Positions 16,152-23,942 of a DNA stretch of 64,000 nt are shown here, piece after piece. Both the position numbers and the translations under genes were made by a program. Location of the stretch: assembly GCA_001543015.1 (NCBI GenBank), contig LFLC01000008.1, positions 81,997 to 145,996 of the forward strand. Direction: 5' to 3'. The notes under the pieces were generated by a model. It was not told the DNA's origin, did no database searches, and worked only from the letters and a program-made list of their open reading frames with translations. How positions within the stretch are numbered: position 1 is the first letter of the stretch; the number at the start of each line of letters is the position of its first letter. This DNA comes from Nitrosopumilus sp. LS_AOA. Lineage in GTDB: Archaea > Thermoproteota > Nitrososphaeria > Nitrososphaerales > Nitrosopumilaceae.

Positions 16152-16466
16152 TTAAAATGAACTGTTGAAAGTTGTGATTATTTGATATGCAAAACCCAAT
16201 ATTGCAACAATTCCTCCTACAAAAACAAGTGCTCCTTTAATTTGTTGCATGGGAGTTTCATTTACAAATAATTCATCAACGTGTACATTCATTATTGTTG
16301 CAATCTTATTAATTGCAGCATAGTTATCTGCAGACTCTAAATTTTCTGTCAGTTCTTCTAAAGTTGAATTTCTTGATTCTGATGCCAATATACGCAATAT
16401 GATTGAGGGTATTTTCATTTTACCGCAATGATCTATTTTTTTTAAAAAATCCTCATACCATTTCAA
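16152..16466 (-). CDS. Tail-anchored protein with a probable N-terminal zinc finger upstream of the called start
   Basis: From TTG 16466 the 104-residue product has a helical domain and a C-terminal membrane segment (IKGALVFVGGIVAILGFAYQ). The same frame stays open upstream to 16574 and encodes VCTFRYCNYAELGSFCKNCI, a clear Cys-rich zinc-finger pattern, but contains no ATG or GTG start. It is in the same phase as the preceding gene, whose TAG stop (16575-16577) is the only break. The real protein may start at a non-standard codon or arise by stop readthrough. Function unknown. Confidence 0.5.
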   Translation of the reverse strand: MKWYEDFLKKIDHCGKMKIPSIILRILASESRNSTLEELTENLESADNYAAINKIATIMNVHVDELFVNETPMQQIKGALVFVGGIVAILGFAYQIITTFNSSF

Positions 16467-16574
16467 TGCCCAAGTGAGATTTTTGGCTTGCAGTTCATCA
16501 TATTTTATACAATTTTTACAAAAACTGCCTAGTTCTGCATAGTTACAATACCTGAAAGTACATACTGAGAGTAA

Positions 16575-16844
16575 CTAGTTTTCAAAATCCCAACCATCTA
16601 CATAGGCAATTTCATCAATTCCAAGATTAACCATTGTGATTGGAAAATTTGTTTTAGTTAATTTCATAGATGGTTCATACGAGTTTAGAAAATTACAAGT
16701 CATGCATATCCAGCTACCCCCATCTACATGCTTCATAATCTGTAAAAGGTCATCACCATTACAATTGTGACATGTTGTAGGGATTTGCTCTAGCTGTTTT
16801 ACCCTGCAAATCAAAATTCTACCATCCGGATCATAATCAGTCAT
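16575..16844 (-). CDS. Zinc-ribbon protein
   Basis: The 89-residue protein has two CxxC pairs (TTCHNCNGDD and WICMTCNFLN, about residues 24-50) forming a zinc ribbon, with flanking strands. Its ATG directly follows the stop codon of the secreted-protein gene at 16845, and its own stop is in frame with the next gene. The three genes 17342-16152 therefore look like one operon. No named family. Confidence 0.6.
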   Translation of the reverse strand: MTDYDPDGRILICRVKQLEQIPTTCHNCNGDDLLQIMKHVDGGSWICMTCNFLNSYEPSMKLTKTNFPITMVNLGIDEIAYVDGWDFEN

Positions 16845-17342
16845 CTAGTTTTCACAACCAATTCCATCATTATCTGCATCAAACCCATGTGGGTCATCAC
16901 CTATCACTCTAAAGTTTGAGTAACTAATCTCATCACAATCCAAATCTATAGGATATGGTGTTATGCAAACATCAGGGTATGACTCATCACAGCTTGGCTC
17001 ATCAAGAATTTCAACAAAATGTTGGCCATCCATAGTTCTGCATTGTCTTGGGTATGATTCCATTGCAGGGTTTCCAGCTGCAATACATCCCTCAAAATTA
17101 TTAATTGATTGTACCTGTACATCTGGATTTTCTAACTCAACAGGTTTTGGATTACAGCCACCAACATCCCATACTCCACCTTTAGACATACAATTAATTT
17201 TCTCATCAATCTCATCAGGTGAGGAAACTCCAATAGTTCCTGTTCTCTTGTCTTGCCAAGTTTCTGAATCAATTGATGCAAAGATAGCAATACTGCCAAC
17301 TATTCCTGCAAGTAGAATTCCAATAATTATAATTGATTTCAA
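16845..17342 (-). CDS. Secreted protein with C-terminal excalibur-type calcium motif
   Basis: The 165-residue protein has an N-terminal hydrophobic anchor or signal (MKSIIIIGILLAGIVGSIAI). A central segment FEGCIAAGNPAMESYPRQCR matches a small Cys module seen in many extracytoplasmic proteins. The C-terminal LDCDEISYSNF and DADNDGIGCEN resemble the excalibur calcium-binding motif. It is probably anchored outside the cytoplasmic membrane. First gene of a three-gene operon. Confidence 0.65.
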   Translation of the reverse strand: MKSIIIIGILLAGIVGSIAIFASIDSETWQDKRTGTIGVSSPDEIDEKINCMSKGGVWDVGGCNPKPVELENPDVQVQSINNFEGCIAAGNPAMESYPRQCRTMDGQHFVEILDEPSCDESYPDVCITPYPIDLDCDEISYSNFRVIGDDPHGFDADNDGIGCEN

Positions 17343-17440
17343 TAATTGTAATTATGATTATTCCATCTTAAGCATTACGACAATAGCATGTTTTTGCAAA
17401 TGAATCTGGGGTATTCTATTTTTACTGATAATCTCTGATT

Positions 17441-17830
17441 TTACAATGTTTGGGAACCTTTTCCAAAATATGCTTTGACATGTGGTCTAAACAAATAATA
17501 TAAAATTACACCATTAATTATTAATCCAATAATATTCAATGAAGGTAAATTCGTGATTAAACTAATTATTGTTAAAACTAATGTGATAGTCCATGCCCAT
17601 GATTTCCCTTTAAGTAATCCCCATGCCATTACAAATGAAATTATACCTAATGCCATAACAAAACCGCCCAATATGCCCATGAGTGCACCGTATTCATTAC
17701 CCGTCATGCCCATACCCATCATTCCAACAACTGTACCCAACACTGCACCTGCAACGACTGAGATAATTCCTGAAATGATTTCAAGTACTGCAAGTATTGT
17801 TACTCCAGTTGGTCTTACCTGTGTGGACAT
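17441..17830 (-). CDS. Multi-pass membrane protein (129 aa)
   Basis: Four hydrophobic segments are visible: VTILAVLEIISGIISVVAGA, the Gly/Met-rich VLGTVVGMMGMGM to GILGGFVMALGIISFVMAWG, WAWTITLVLTIISL and IIGLIINGVILYYLF. The N-terminal RPTGVTILAVLEIISGI pattern recurs in small integral membrane proteins of unknown function, including DUF2127-like ones. No catalytic residues are evident. Confidence 0.6.
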   Translation of the reverse strand: MSTQVRPTGVTILAVLEIISGIISVVAGAVLGTVVGMMGMGMTGNEYGALMGILGGFVMALGIISFVMAWGLLKGKSWAWTITLVLTIISLITNLPSLNIIGLIINGVILYYLFRPHVKAYFGKGSQTL

Positions 17831-18149
17831 GAAATTTTCTTTGTTTACTGTATTATAAATTGTTCATATGATCATACTTTCATTATAATGATTTTACAAC
17901 AAACAATTACCCATCATAGTTTTAGTCATTACCAACTAATTACGAAGGAAAGGGAGGCTTTGCCTTTTTTCTGATTATCTATAATCTCTTTTGTAAATAC
18001 TCTATGTGATCTATATCAAAATTCTAAAATATTCATACTCTACAATACACAAATCCTATTTCTCAGATCCCTCAAGTCAACTCCATTCTATTCTAATTAT
18101 ACAAGATATTGACATCAGAGGATAAACACAAATCCAAACAGTATAACCT
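17831..18149. other. Intergenic region with a terminator-like hairpin
   Basis: About 320 bases without a convincing ORF. AGGC-TTT-GCCT at 17955-17965, followed by T6, is a small terminator-like hairpin. The remainder is AT-rich sequence, with the promoter of the SprT-like gene expected near 18115-18130. Confidence 0.35.
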
Positions 18150-18527
18150 GTGAAGCTAGACCCTGAATTAGAATTACAAATATTAGAAAAAATTGGAATC
18201 TACTCTAATCGTTTCTCAATCCCTGAACCAAAAACACTACTAACAACCAAGCAAGTATTGGATGCCCCAAAAGAGATGACTGAAGGAAGAAGGACTTCAG
18301 CCTACAAGTATTACGGAGTGTGCTATTATCAACATAATCTAGTTTTCATTAATGTAAGAAAAACTCCTGATGAAAAGGTTCTAGAGAACACCATAGTCCA
18401 TGAATTACTACACTTACGATTCCCATACCTCTCCCATGGGAAGAGATTCAACAAGCTAGTCCGTCAAGGACTTAGAGGAAAATCATTCCCACCATATCGC
18501 AAGAGATCAAAAACTAACGCTATTTGA
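18150..18527 (+). CDS. SprT-like zinc metallopeptidase
   Basis: The 125-residue protein has HELLH at residues 84-88 and a third His in SHGKRF (H96), the HExxH-plus-H zinc site of SprT/SPRTN-like peptidases. The upstream strands (YYGVCYYQHNLVFINVR) fit the minimal SprT fold. Relatives cleave DNA-bound or cytoplasmic proteins; the substrate here is unknown. The start is GTG at 18150. Confidence 0.75.
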   Translation: MKLDPELELQILEKIGIYSNRFSIPEPKTLLTTKQVLDAPKEMTEGRRTSAYKYYGVCYYQHNLVFINVRKTPDEKVLENTIVHELLHLRFPYLSHGKRFNKLVRQGLRGKSFPPYRKRSKTNAI

Positions 18528-18564
18528 TTTATATTTCGTATTTTAAGCCAAGCCAAGTATACTC

Positions 18565-20604
18565 ATGGAAATCGCTGAAATTCTTCCATTTATCGCAGGA
18601 TTTGCATCATTTTTAGTCGCAGGTGGTCTAGTTTTCTGGATTCTAAAACAACCTGCAGGCACAAAAGAGATGATGGAAATCTCAGACGCAGTCAAAGAAG
18701 GAGCAGCAGCATTTTTGAAAAGAGAAATGAAAATTATAATTCCAGTCTCTATTGCAATGACTGTAATTATTGGTTTATTCTTGACTCCATCAAACGGAAT
18801 CGCATTTGCAGTAGGTGCAACATTATCAGCAGTTGCAGGTATAGTTTCATTAAAAATTACAGTAAAAGCAGCAGTAAGGGCTGCAAATTTGAGTGGTAGC
18901 GGATTAGGTAAAACATTTGTTATGGCCTTTAGAGGTGGTGCAACTGTAGGCCTTGTAGTTCCTGCTATGGCATTATTAGCAATCACTGGACTTTACATGA
19001 TTTTCCCAGACCCAATTACAATTGCAGGAGTTGGTATTGGTGCTAGTCTTATTGCATTATTCATTAGAATTGGTGGTGGCATATTCACAAAAGCTGCTGA
19101 CATGGGGGCTGACTTGGTAGGAAAAGTTGAGGCAAACATCCCTGAAGATGATCCACGAAATCCTGCAACTATAGCTGATAACGTTGGTGATAATGTTGGC
19201 GACGCAGCAGGAATGGGCTCTGATATTTATGAATCATATATTATTACAGTACTTGCAGCATTACTAATTGCAGCATTAATTGGCGCACCAAATTTCTTCT
19301 TGTACCCATTACTAATTGGTACATCTGGAATGTTAGCATCAATTGTTGGTGTTGTAATTATTGGTTCCAAGAATGTTAAAGATGTGATGAAGCCTCTTAA
19401 TCGTTCATTTTATGTTTCAGCAGCTATTGCAATTGTATTAAATTTCATATTCATTACACAATTTATTGGCGAATCAAATGCAGCATATGCTTTGTTTGGT
19501 TCAACTGTCATTGGTGTCATTCTTGTTCCAGTGATTCAAAAAATCACAAACTATTACACCAGTTACAAAAAGGCACCAGTTATAGAAATTGCAGAATCTG
19601 CAAAATGGGGATATGCATCATTAACATTAATGGGAATTATCAAAGGCATGCAATCAACTGGACCATTTATGATTACACTAGTTATTGCAATTATCGTATC
19701 ATACAGCCTTGCATCTGGTGCAGCACCTGAAGGTGAAGACCCAGTACTTTATGGAATCTTTGGAACAGCATTGACTGCAATGGCAATGTTGAGTCTTGCA
19801 GGAATTGTACTTAGTATTGATGCATTTGGTCCAATTGCTGATAACGCTGGTGGCATTGTTGAGATGACTGGAATGGGCGAGGAAAATCGTAAGGTAACTG
19901 ATGAAATTGATGCAGTTGGAAATACTACTAAAGCGGTAACCAAAGGATTTGCTATAGCAAGTGCCGCATTAGCTGCACTAGCCATGATTCAGGCATTTCA
20001 GTTTGAGGCAGCACATGTCTTTGCAGGCGTTCTTGATTTAGATTATAGTTTAACTAATCCAGCAATTATAGTTGGATTACTCATTGGTGGATTGATTCCA
20101 TTCATCATTACAGGTCAACTAATCAATGGTGTCTCACGAGCTGCAGGAAAGATGGTTGATGAGGTAAGACGTCAATTCAAAGCTGATGCTGGAATTCTTA
20201 AAGGAACATCAAAGCCTGATTATGCTAAATGTGTAGATATTGCAACTGTTGCATCAATTAAAGAACTTTGGAAACCAGCAATCGTTGCAATCCTTGCACC
20301 AATAATTATGGGAGTACTGTTAGGCCCAACTGCAGTAGCTGGATTACTAATGGGTGCAGTTATCACTGGAATTTTACTTGCATACCACTTGGCAAATACT
20401 GGTGGTGCATGGGATAATGCAAAGAAACTAATCGAGATGAGAGGAGAGAAAGGAACTGAAATTCATAAAATTGCAGTAGTTGGTGATATTATTGGTGACC
20501 CATACAAAGACACTGCAGGACCAGCACTAAACACTGTCATTAAATTACTAAACACAATTGCCATAGTCTTTGTTTCAGCATTTGTTGCAGTACTTGCAAT
20601 CTAA
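18565..20604 (+). CDS. hppA: Membrane-bound proton-pumping pyrophosphatase
   Basis: This 679-residue membrane protein hydrolyses pyrophosphate to pump protons. It has about 16 membrane segments and the hallmark loops: GGGIFTKAADMGADLVGKVE with NIPEDDPRNPATIADNVGDN, the central IADNAGGIVEM, and the C-terminal GDIIGDPYKDTAGPALN. The GNTTKA motif has Lys where K+-dependent enzymes have Ala, so I predict the K+-independent H+-pump class. It recovers energy from pyrophosphate released by biosynthesis, useful in an energy-limited chemolithoautotroph. It is followed by a convergent small gene that overlaps its stop codon. Confidence 0.96.
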   Translation: MEIAEILPFIAGFASFLVAGGLVFWILKQPAGTKEMMEISDAVKEGAAAFLKREMKIIIPVSIAMTVIIGLFLTPSNGIAFAVGATLSAVAGIVSLKITVKAAVRAANLSGSGLGKTFVMAFRGGATVGLVVPAMALLAITGLYMIFPDPITIAGVGIGASLIALFIRIGGGIFTKAADMGADLVGKVEANIPEDDPRNPATIADNVGDNVGDAAGMGSDIYESYIITVLAALLIAALIGAPNFFLYPLLIGTSGMLASIVGVVIIGSKNVKDVMKPLNRSFYVSAAIAIVLNFIFITQFIGESNAAYALFGSTVIGVILVPVIQKITNYYTSYKKAPVIEIAESAKWGYASLTLMGIIKGMQSTGPFMITLVIAIIVSYSLASGAAPEGEDPVLYGIFGTALTAMAMLSLAGIVLSIDAFGPIADNAGGIVEMTGMGEENRKVTDEIDAVGNTTKAVTKGFAIASAALAALAMIQAFQFEAAHVFAGVLDLDYSLTNPAIIVGLLIGGLIPFIITGQLINGVSRAAGKMVDEVRRQFKADAGILKGTSKPDYAKCVDIATVASIKELWKPAIVAILAPIIMGVLLGPTAVAGLLMGAVITGILLAYHLANTGGAWDNAKKLIEMRGEKGTEIHKIAVVGDIIGDPYKDTAGPALNTVIKLLNTIAIVFVSAFVAVLAI

Positions 20605-20780
20605 TCCTCAACAATCAGTGTCATATCTAATTCATCAATTTGTAATTGAATTGCTTTTTTCAAAGTTGCATCATGTGCATTACAGAATTTAAAGTATCCA
20701 TCTATAGTTAGAAAACATCCACAAATCCATTTTGTTTTTTTATCTCCCTCAATTGTACACTTTGCATATTGTTCAGACAT
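20601..20780 (-). CDS. Small Cys-containing protein (59 aa)
   Basis: The product starts MSEQYAKCTIEGDKKTKWIC and continues GCFLTIDGYFKFCNAHD, then a helix. Three to four cysteines (KC, WICGC, KFC) plus His suggest a small zinc site. It overlaps the hppA stop codon tail to tail. I do not recognise the family, but codon use and composition look coding. Confidence 0.55.
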   Translation of the reverse strand: MSEQYAKCTIEGDKKTKWICGCFLTIDGYFKFCNAHDATLKKAIQLQIDELDMTLIVED

Positions 20781-20837
20781 AAAATAACAATATCATTTGA
20801 ACTAAAAAGTTTAATCTTTTGTAAAAAGAAAAAAAGA

Positions 20838-21095
20838 TTAAGGACAGCCTTCCATTTTCTGGATAAAGTAGCCTTTTTCTTTAATTGCCTGTTCAACAGG
20901 TTCTGGGCAAGATTGGGAGTGACAAAATGTACATTCGTTTGTAGTCATTTCTGAATCGCCTTCACCAATTTCTTTTAACCACTCTTTACCATGTGTAATG
21001 GCTTTATCGTGATCTTTTTCACCAGTAATCACATCAAAGTGCATGGTATGACCATCTGCTGCTTTGACATAAGTGTCGTATACGTGAATTTCCAT
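20838..21095 (-). CDS. DUF2024 family protein
   Basis: The 85-residue protein matches DUF2024 from end to end. MEIHVYDTYVKAADGHTMHF gives DTYV and MHFDV, followed by AITHGKEWLKEIG, a Cys/His cluster (CTFCHSQSCP) and the C-terminal EKGYFIQKMEGC. Function unknown. Its promoter region is the dyad-rich interval up to about 21310. Confidence 0.85.
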   Translation of the reverse strand: MEIHVYDTYVKAADGHTMHFDVITGEKDHDKAITHGKEWLKEIGEGDSEMTTNECTFCHSQSCPEPVEQAIKEKGYFIQKMEGCP

Positions 21096-21279
21096 AATTA
21101 CTAATCAAAAAAGGGATATTTAATTCACAACCCTTCTTTGGATGAGGTATATTCCTATGAATTACAATAATACACAAAGTACAGAACCCTAGGCAATACT
21201 ATTTCGTAATGGTGTATTCTTGTACTTTCTACTAGTTTGTATTATCGTAGAATTTCATGCGTATTTTTTGCTTGTATTG

Positions 21280-21307
21280 TTACGTAATCGTTAGTTAGAT
21301 TACGTAA
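21280..21307. promoter_or_regulatory. 10-bp inverted repeat containing two TTACGTAA palindromes
   Basis: TTACGTAATC (21280-21289) and GATTACGTAA (21298-21307) are perfect inverted repeats. Each contains the 8-bp palindrome TTACGTAA, and the palindrome centres are 20 bp apart, about two helical turns. A related TTCGTAAT occurs at 21203-21210 and 21332-21339. This looks like a tandem operator in the 21096-21502 intergenic region. Confidence 0.5.
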
Positions 21308-21319
21308 ATCTATGTTCAA

Positions 21320-21418
21320 TTAGAGTTTGATTTCGTAATGTTCAGAATCAAACTTTGATACATGATTGAGAAGTTCCTCTAAACCCTCAAAGGATTCGCC
21401 ACATTGACAATACCTCAT
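21320..21418 (-). CDS. Putative zinc-finger microprotein (32 aa)
   Basis: ATG 21416-21418 opens MRYCQCGESFEGLEELLNHV and ends at TAA (21320-21322). A CxC pair followed by His residues spaced like a C2H2 finger (LLNHVSKFDSEH) suggests zinc binding. It is short and could be chance, but the Cys/His spacing is suggestive. It would be transcribed toward the dyad at 21280. Confidence 0.35.
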   Translation of the reverse strand: MRYCQCGESFEGLEELLNHVSKFDSEHYEIKL

Positions 21419-21511
21419 TATGTTTGTGTATTTTTTGAGAATAATAGATGGGATCTGCTTATTTTGAGCAGAGCACTACTCTAATCTGATAAAATCATAC
21501 TATTGTACCAC

Positions 21512-21886
21512 ATGCAATCTAATCTAACTGGAATAATTATCGATGATGATCATGACGAGGTGGAAATCTTGTCTTTGTTCTTAGAAATTAAAGGACATGA
21601 TGTTGTAGGCAAAGGTCACAATGGGTATGATGCAGTTACACTGTATAATGAAAATAAGCCTGATTTTGTTATTTTGGGTGTGAATATGTCTCAATATGAT
21701 GGAACGCATGCAATAATGGAAATCAAAAAAATTAATTCTGATGCAAATATTTTTGTACTTGCTGATTCAAAATTTAAAAATTTTGAAATAGATGTGAATG
21801 CTGTTCTCTCAAAACCATGTGACCTCTACGAAATATTGGAAGCAATTGAAATGAATTGTTCTGTGCATTACCCTTCTTTTGAGTAA
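21512..21886 (+). CDS. Degenerate response-regulator receiver protein
   Basis: This single CheY-like domain (124 aa from ATG 21512; a TTG at 21503 would add three residues) has the acidic pocket (IIIDDDHDEVEIL) and the conserved Lys in LSKPCDLYE. The phosphoacceptor Asp is replaced by Gly: PDFVILGVNMSQYDG, where the family has D-x-x-MP. It therefore probably cannot be phosphorylated in the normal way and may act as a protein-interaction pseudo-receiver. The intact receiver at 41418 gives an in-window comparison. No kinase is adjacent. Confidence 0.8.
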   Translation: MQSNLTGIIIDDDHDEVEILSLFLEIKGHDVVGKGHNGYDAVTLYNENKPDFVILGVNMSQYDGTHAIMEIKKINSDANIFVLADSKFKNFEIDVNAVLSKPCDLYEILEAIEMNCSVHYPSFE

Positions 21887-21974
21887 TACATACTCTTACT
21901 ATGGATTACGAAAAATTGTATATTTTATTATGATAAAACAGAGTAATAAAATAAAGATACGATCATCAAACTTT

Positions 21975-22361
21975 ATGAAACATACAGTAAAGGTAACAAT
22001 TCAAAACCATTCTATACTTTTAGAACTAGATGATGAAAATTCGCCTAAAACTGTAAATGACTTTGTAGAAAAATTGCCCTTTACAGTTGATCTTAATGTC
22101 TGGGGTGATGAAATCTATACCTCAGAATCTCCAATATCTCAGCCTGAAGAAAATGCAAAAACCCCTGTTGAGCTAAATGATGTGGCCTATTGGCCAACTG
22201 GTAAGGCAATTTGCTTGTTTTTTGGCCCCACTCCAATTGGGAATCCTGGAGAAATCACACCAGCATCTCCAGTCAATATACTTGGGAAAATAATTTCTCC
22301 AGATAAAGCAATTTTACATTATGCTGATGGGTGTGCTGCAACATTTAGCTTACAATCTTAA
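21975..22361 (+). CDS. Cyclophilin-like fold protein
   Basis: The frame is open from 21879, but the cyclophilin-like domain begins at Met 21975 (MKHTVKVTIQNHSILLELDD), giving 128 residues. ELNDVAYWPTGKAICLFFGP and ITPASPVNILGKI match the TM1367-type cyclophilin-like family, which keeps the barrel fold but has no proven isomerase activity. It is cytoplasmic by appearance and converges with the JAMM gene, ending two bases from it. Confidence 0.75.
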   Translation: MKHTVKVTIQNHSILLELDDENSPKTVNDFVEKLPFTVDLNVWGDEIYTSESPISQPEENAKTPVELNDVAYWPTGKAICLFFGPTPIGNPGEITPASPVNILGKIISPDKAILHYADGCAATFSLQS

Positions 22362-22362
22362 A

Positions 22363-22785
22363 TTAATCTTGGATTGAAATTTCTACCACATCTGATTCTA
22401 AGACATATGCTTTGAAATTTTTATTGACTCCTGAATAAATTATCCATACTACTGGATTACTATGCATGAATTTTTTATCAGTGGATGATGGATAGGCTTC
22501 AGAATTTGGGTGAGAGTGAAAAATACCTATGACTGGTAATTTTTTCTCTTCTGCAATCTTGTATCCCTCTATTAGTTGCTCATTTGATATTGTAAAATTT
22601 ACTGGAGACTCTTCAATGTTTTTTGTTAAAAATACCTCAGAAACTATCTTGCCATTCCCGTATAGAAGTGCACATGATTCATTTGGATTTTCATTTTCTG
22701 CATGATTCATTAGGATTTTTTTAATAGATTCTGATAGAATAATTTTTTGCAAATCTATTCTACGTTTACAGTTCCTACCATCCAT
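22363..22785 (-). CDS. JAMM/MPN+ metalloprotease
   Basis: The 140-residue protein has the JAMM zinc site: a Glu in NESCALLYGNG and GIFHSHPNSEAYPSSTDKKF, fitting H-x-H-x10-D. Archaeal members remove SAMP ubiquitin-like modifiers or process precursors. The alternative start at Met26 (MNHAENENP) would truncate the fold, so an upstream start is more likely. Its 5' end overlaps the blue-copper gene by 31 bases. A CDC48-type unfoldase is encoded at 25133, consistent with an ubiquitin-like degradation pathway, though the link is inferred. Confidence 0.85.
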   Translation of the reverse strand: MDGRNCKRRIDLQKIILSESIKKILMNHAENENPNESCALLYGNGKIVSEVFLTKNIEESPVNFTISNEQLIEGYKIAEEKKLPVIGIFHSHPNSEAYPSSTDKKFMHSNPVVWIIYSGVNKNFKAYVLESDVVEISIQD

Positions 22786-23843
22786 GGATGGAATGTACAG
22801 TAATAGTTGTAACTTCCAGCTTCTGTAAATGTAAATTCAAACATATCTCCTGCAGTCATCATTTCTGAATCAAATATTCCATCAGCTTCTGGAGCTTCTC
22901 CTGATGTAACTGTGTGAACTGTATTGTCTGTATTATCCCAGGCAACTGTAGTACCAATTGTAGTATCTACTACTTGAGGATCATAATAGATTTGTCCATC
23001 TTCAGGAATTGCAGCTCCTTGAGGGATCATAACTTTGATTGGTGCTTTTGGTTCTTCAATAATTAAAGTTGCAACCATCCAAGGATGAACGATGCACAAA
23101 TATTCATACTCTCCAATTTCTAAATTACTTGTATCTAATGTAAACACATCACCTGGACCCATTAAACTAGAATCAAATGTTTCTCCAAAGTCTTCTGCAC
23201 TAGTTACAGTATGTGCAGCACCATCCACATTAGTCCACTCTACTATTTCACCTTGTGTAACTGTTGAAACATCTGGTGAATAATCTGGATTTCCCTCTTC
23301 TGCAGAATCTTTTAGAATTTCAATTGCAAAAATTGGTCCTGACGGTGTAACGTCTTCATGCGGTTCATCTACTCCAACTTGTTGTGGAATCATGTATGTG
23401 TCAGGGCCTACAAATCCAAACACTACCCAAACAATAATTCCAGTAGCTGCTGCCATTCCTGTAATGGAGCCAATTGGTTTGACTAATTCTGGATGCTTCA
23501 TTGCCAAGTATGCGATAAGAATTGCTGGGAATGCTATTGCCAATAAAATTCCTGCAAGAGTTACTGTATAGTCAGATGTATTCATTGTAAATCCATACAT
23601 TCCAAATCCCAAAATAATTGAAACAATTACCAAGGTCGTTGCTTTTGCTCTATTGCTAGTTGAAATACCGCCATCAAGGATACCGACAGCTAGAAAAATT
23701 AATCCTAAAAACATCGTAAGGCCAGTTAAAGCATGCATGCCATCGATGAACGTGTGTGCAATACCTGCGTAAGATATCACAACTCCAGCCAAACCTATGG
23801 CTGTTAGTCCCATTCCTGGCATCATGAGGTCCCAATTACTCAT
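22755..23843 (-). CDS. Membrane protein with two plastocyanin-like copper domains
   Basis: The first about 150 residues hold five to six membrane helices. Two cupredoxin domains follow at about 170-265 and 268-362. Each keeps the type-1 copper ligands: His in AAHTVTS with C-x-x-HPWM (YLCIVHPWM) and His in TVHTVTSG with YYCTFHPWM. This is the layout of the copper electron carriers abundant in ammonia-oxidising archaea, facing the pseudoperiplasm. The neighbouring CyoE gene, divergently transcribed, supports a role near the terminal oxidase. The exact partner is unknown. Confidence 0.85.
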   Translation of the reverse strand: MSNWDLMMPGMGLTAIGLAGVVISYAGIAHTFIDGMHALTGLTMFLGLIFLAVGILDGGISTSNRAKATTLVIVSIILGFGMYGFTMNTSDYTVTLAGILLAIAFPAILIAYLAMKHPELVKPIGSITGMAAATGIIVWVVFGFVGPDTYMIPQQVGVDEPHEDVTPSGPIFAIEILKDSAEEGNPDYSPDVSTVTQGEIVEWTNVDGAAHTVTSAEDFGETFDSSLMGPGDVFTLDTSNLEIGEYEYLCIVHPWMVATLIIEEPKAPIKVMIPQGAAIPEDGQIYYDPQVVDTTIGTTVAWDNTDNTVHTVTSGEAPEADGIFDSEMMTAGDMFEFTFTEAGSYNYYCTFHPWMVGTVNVE

Positions 23844-23942
23844 TTAACGTAGATGGCCTGACTGAGATACTTATTCCTTTTGAAATGCAGTAGATCATAC
23901 CAGACGAAGAAATTAAATGGCTTTGGAATAGGATAGTGTGAA

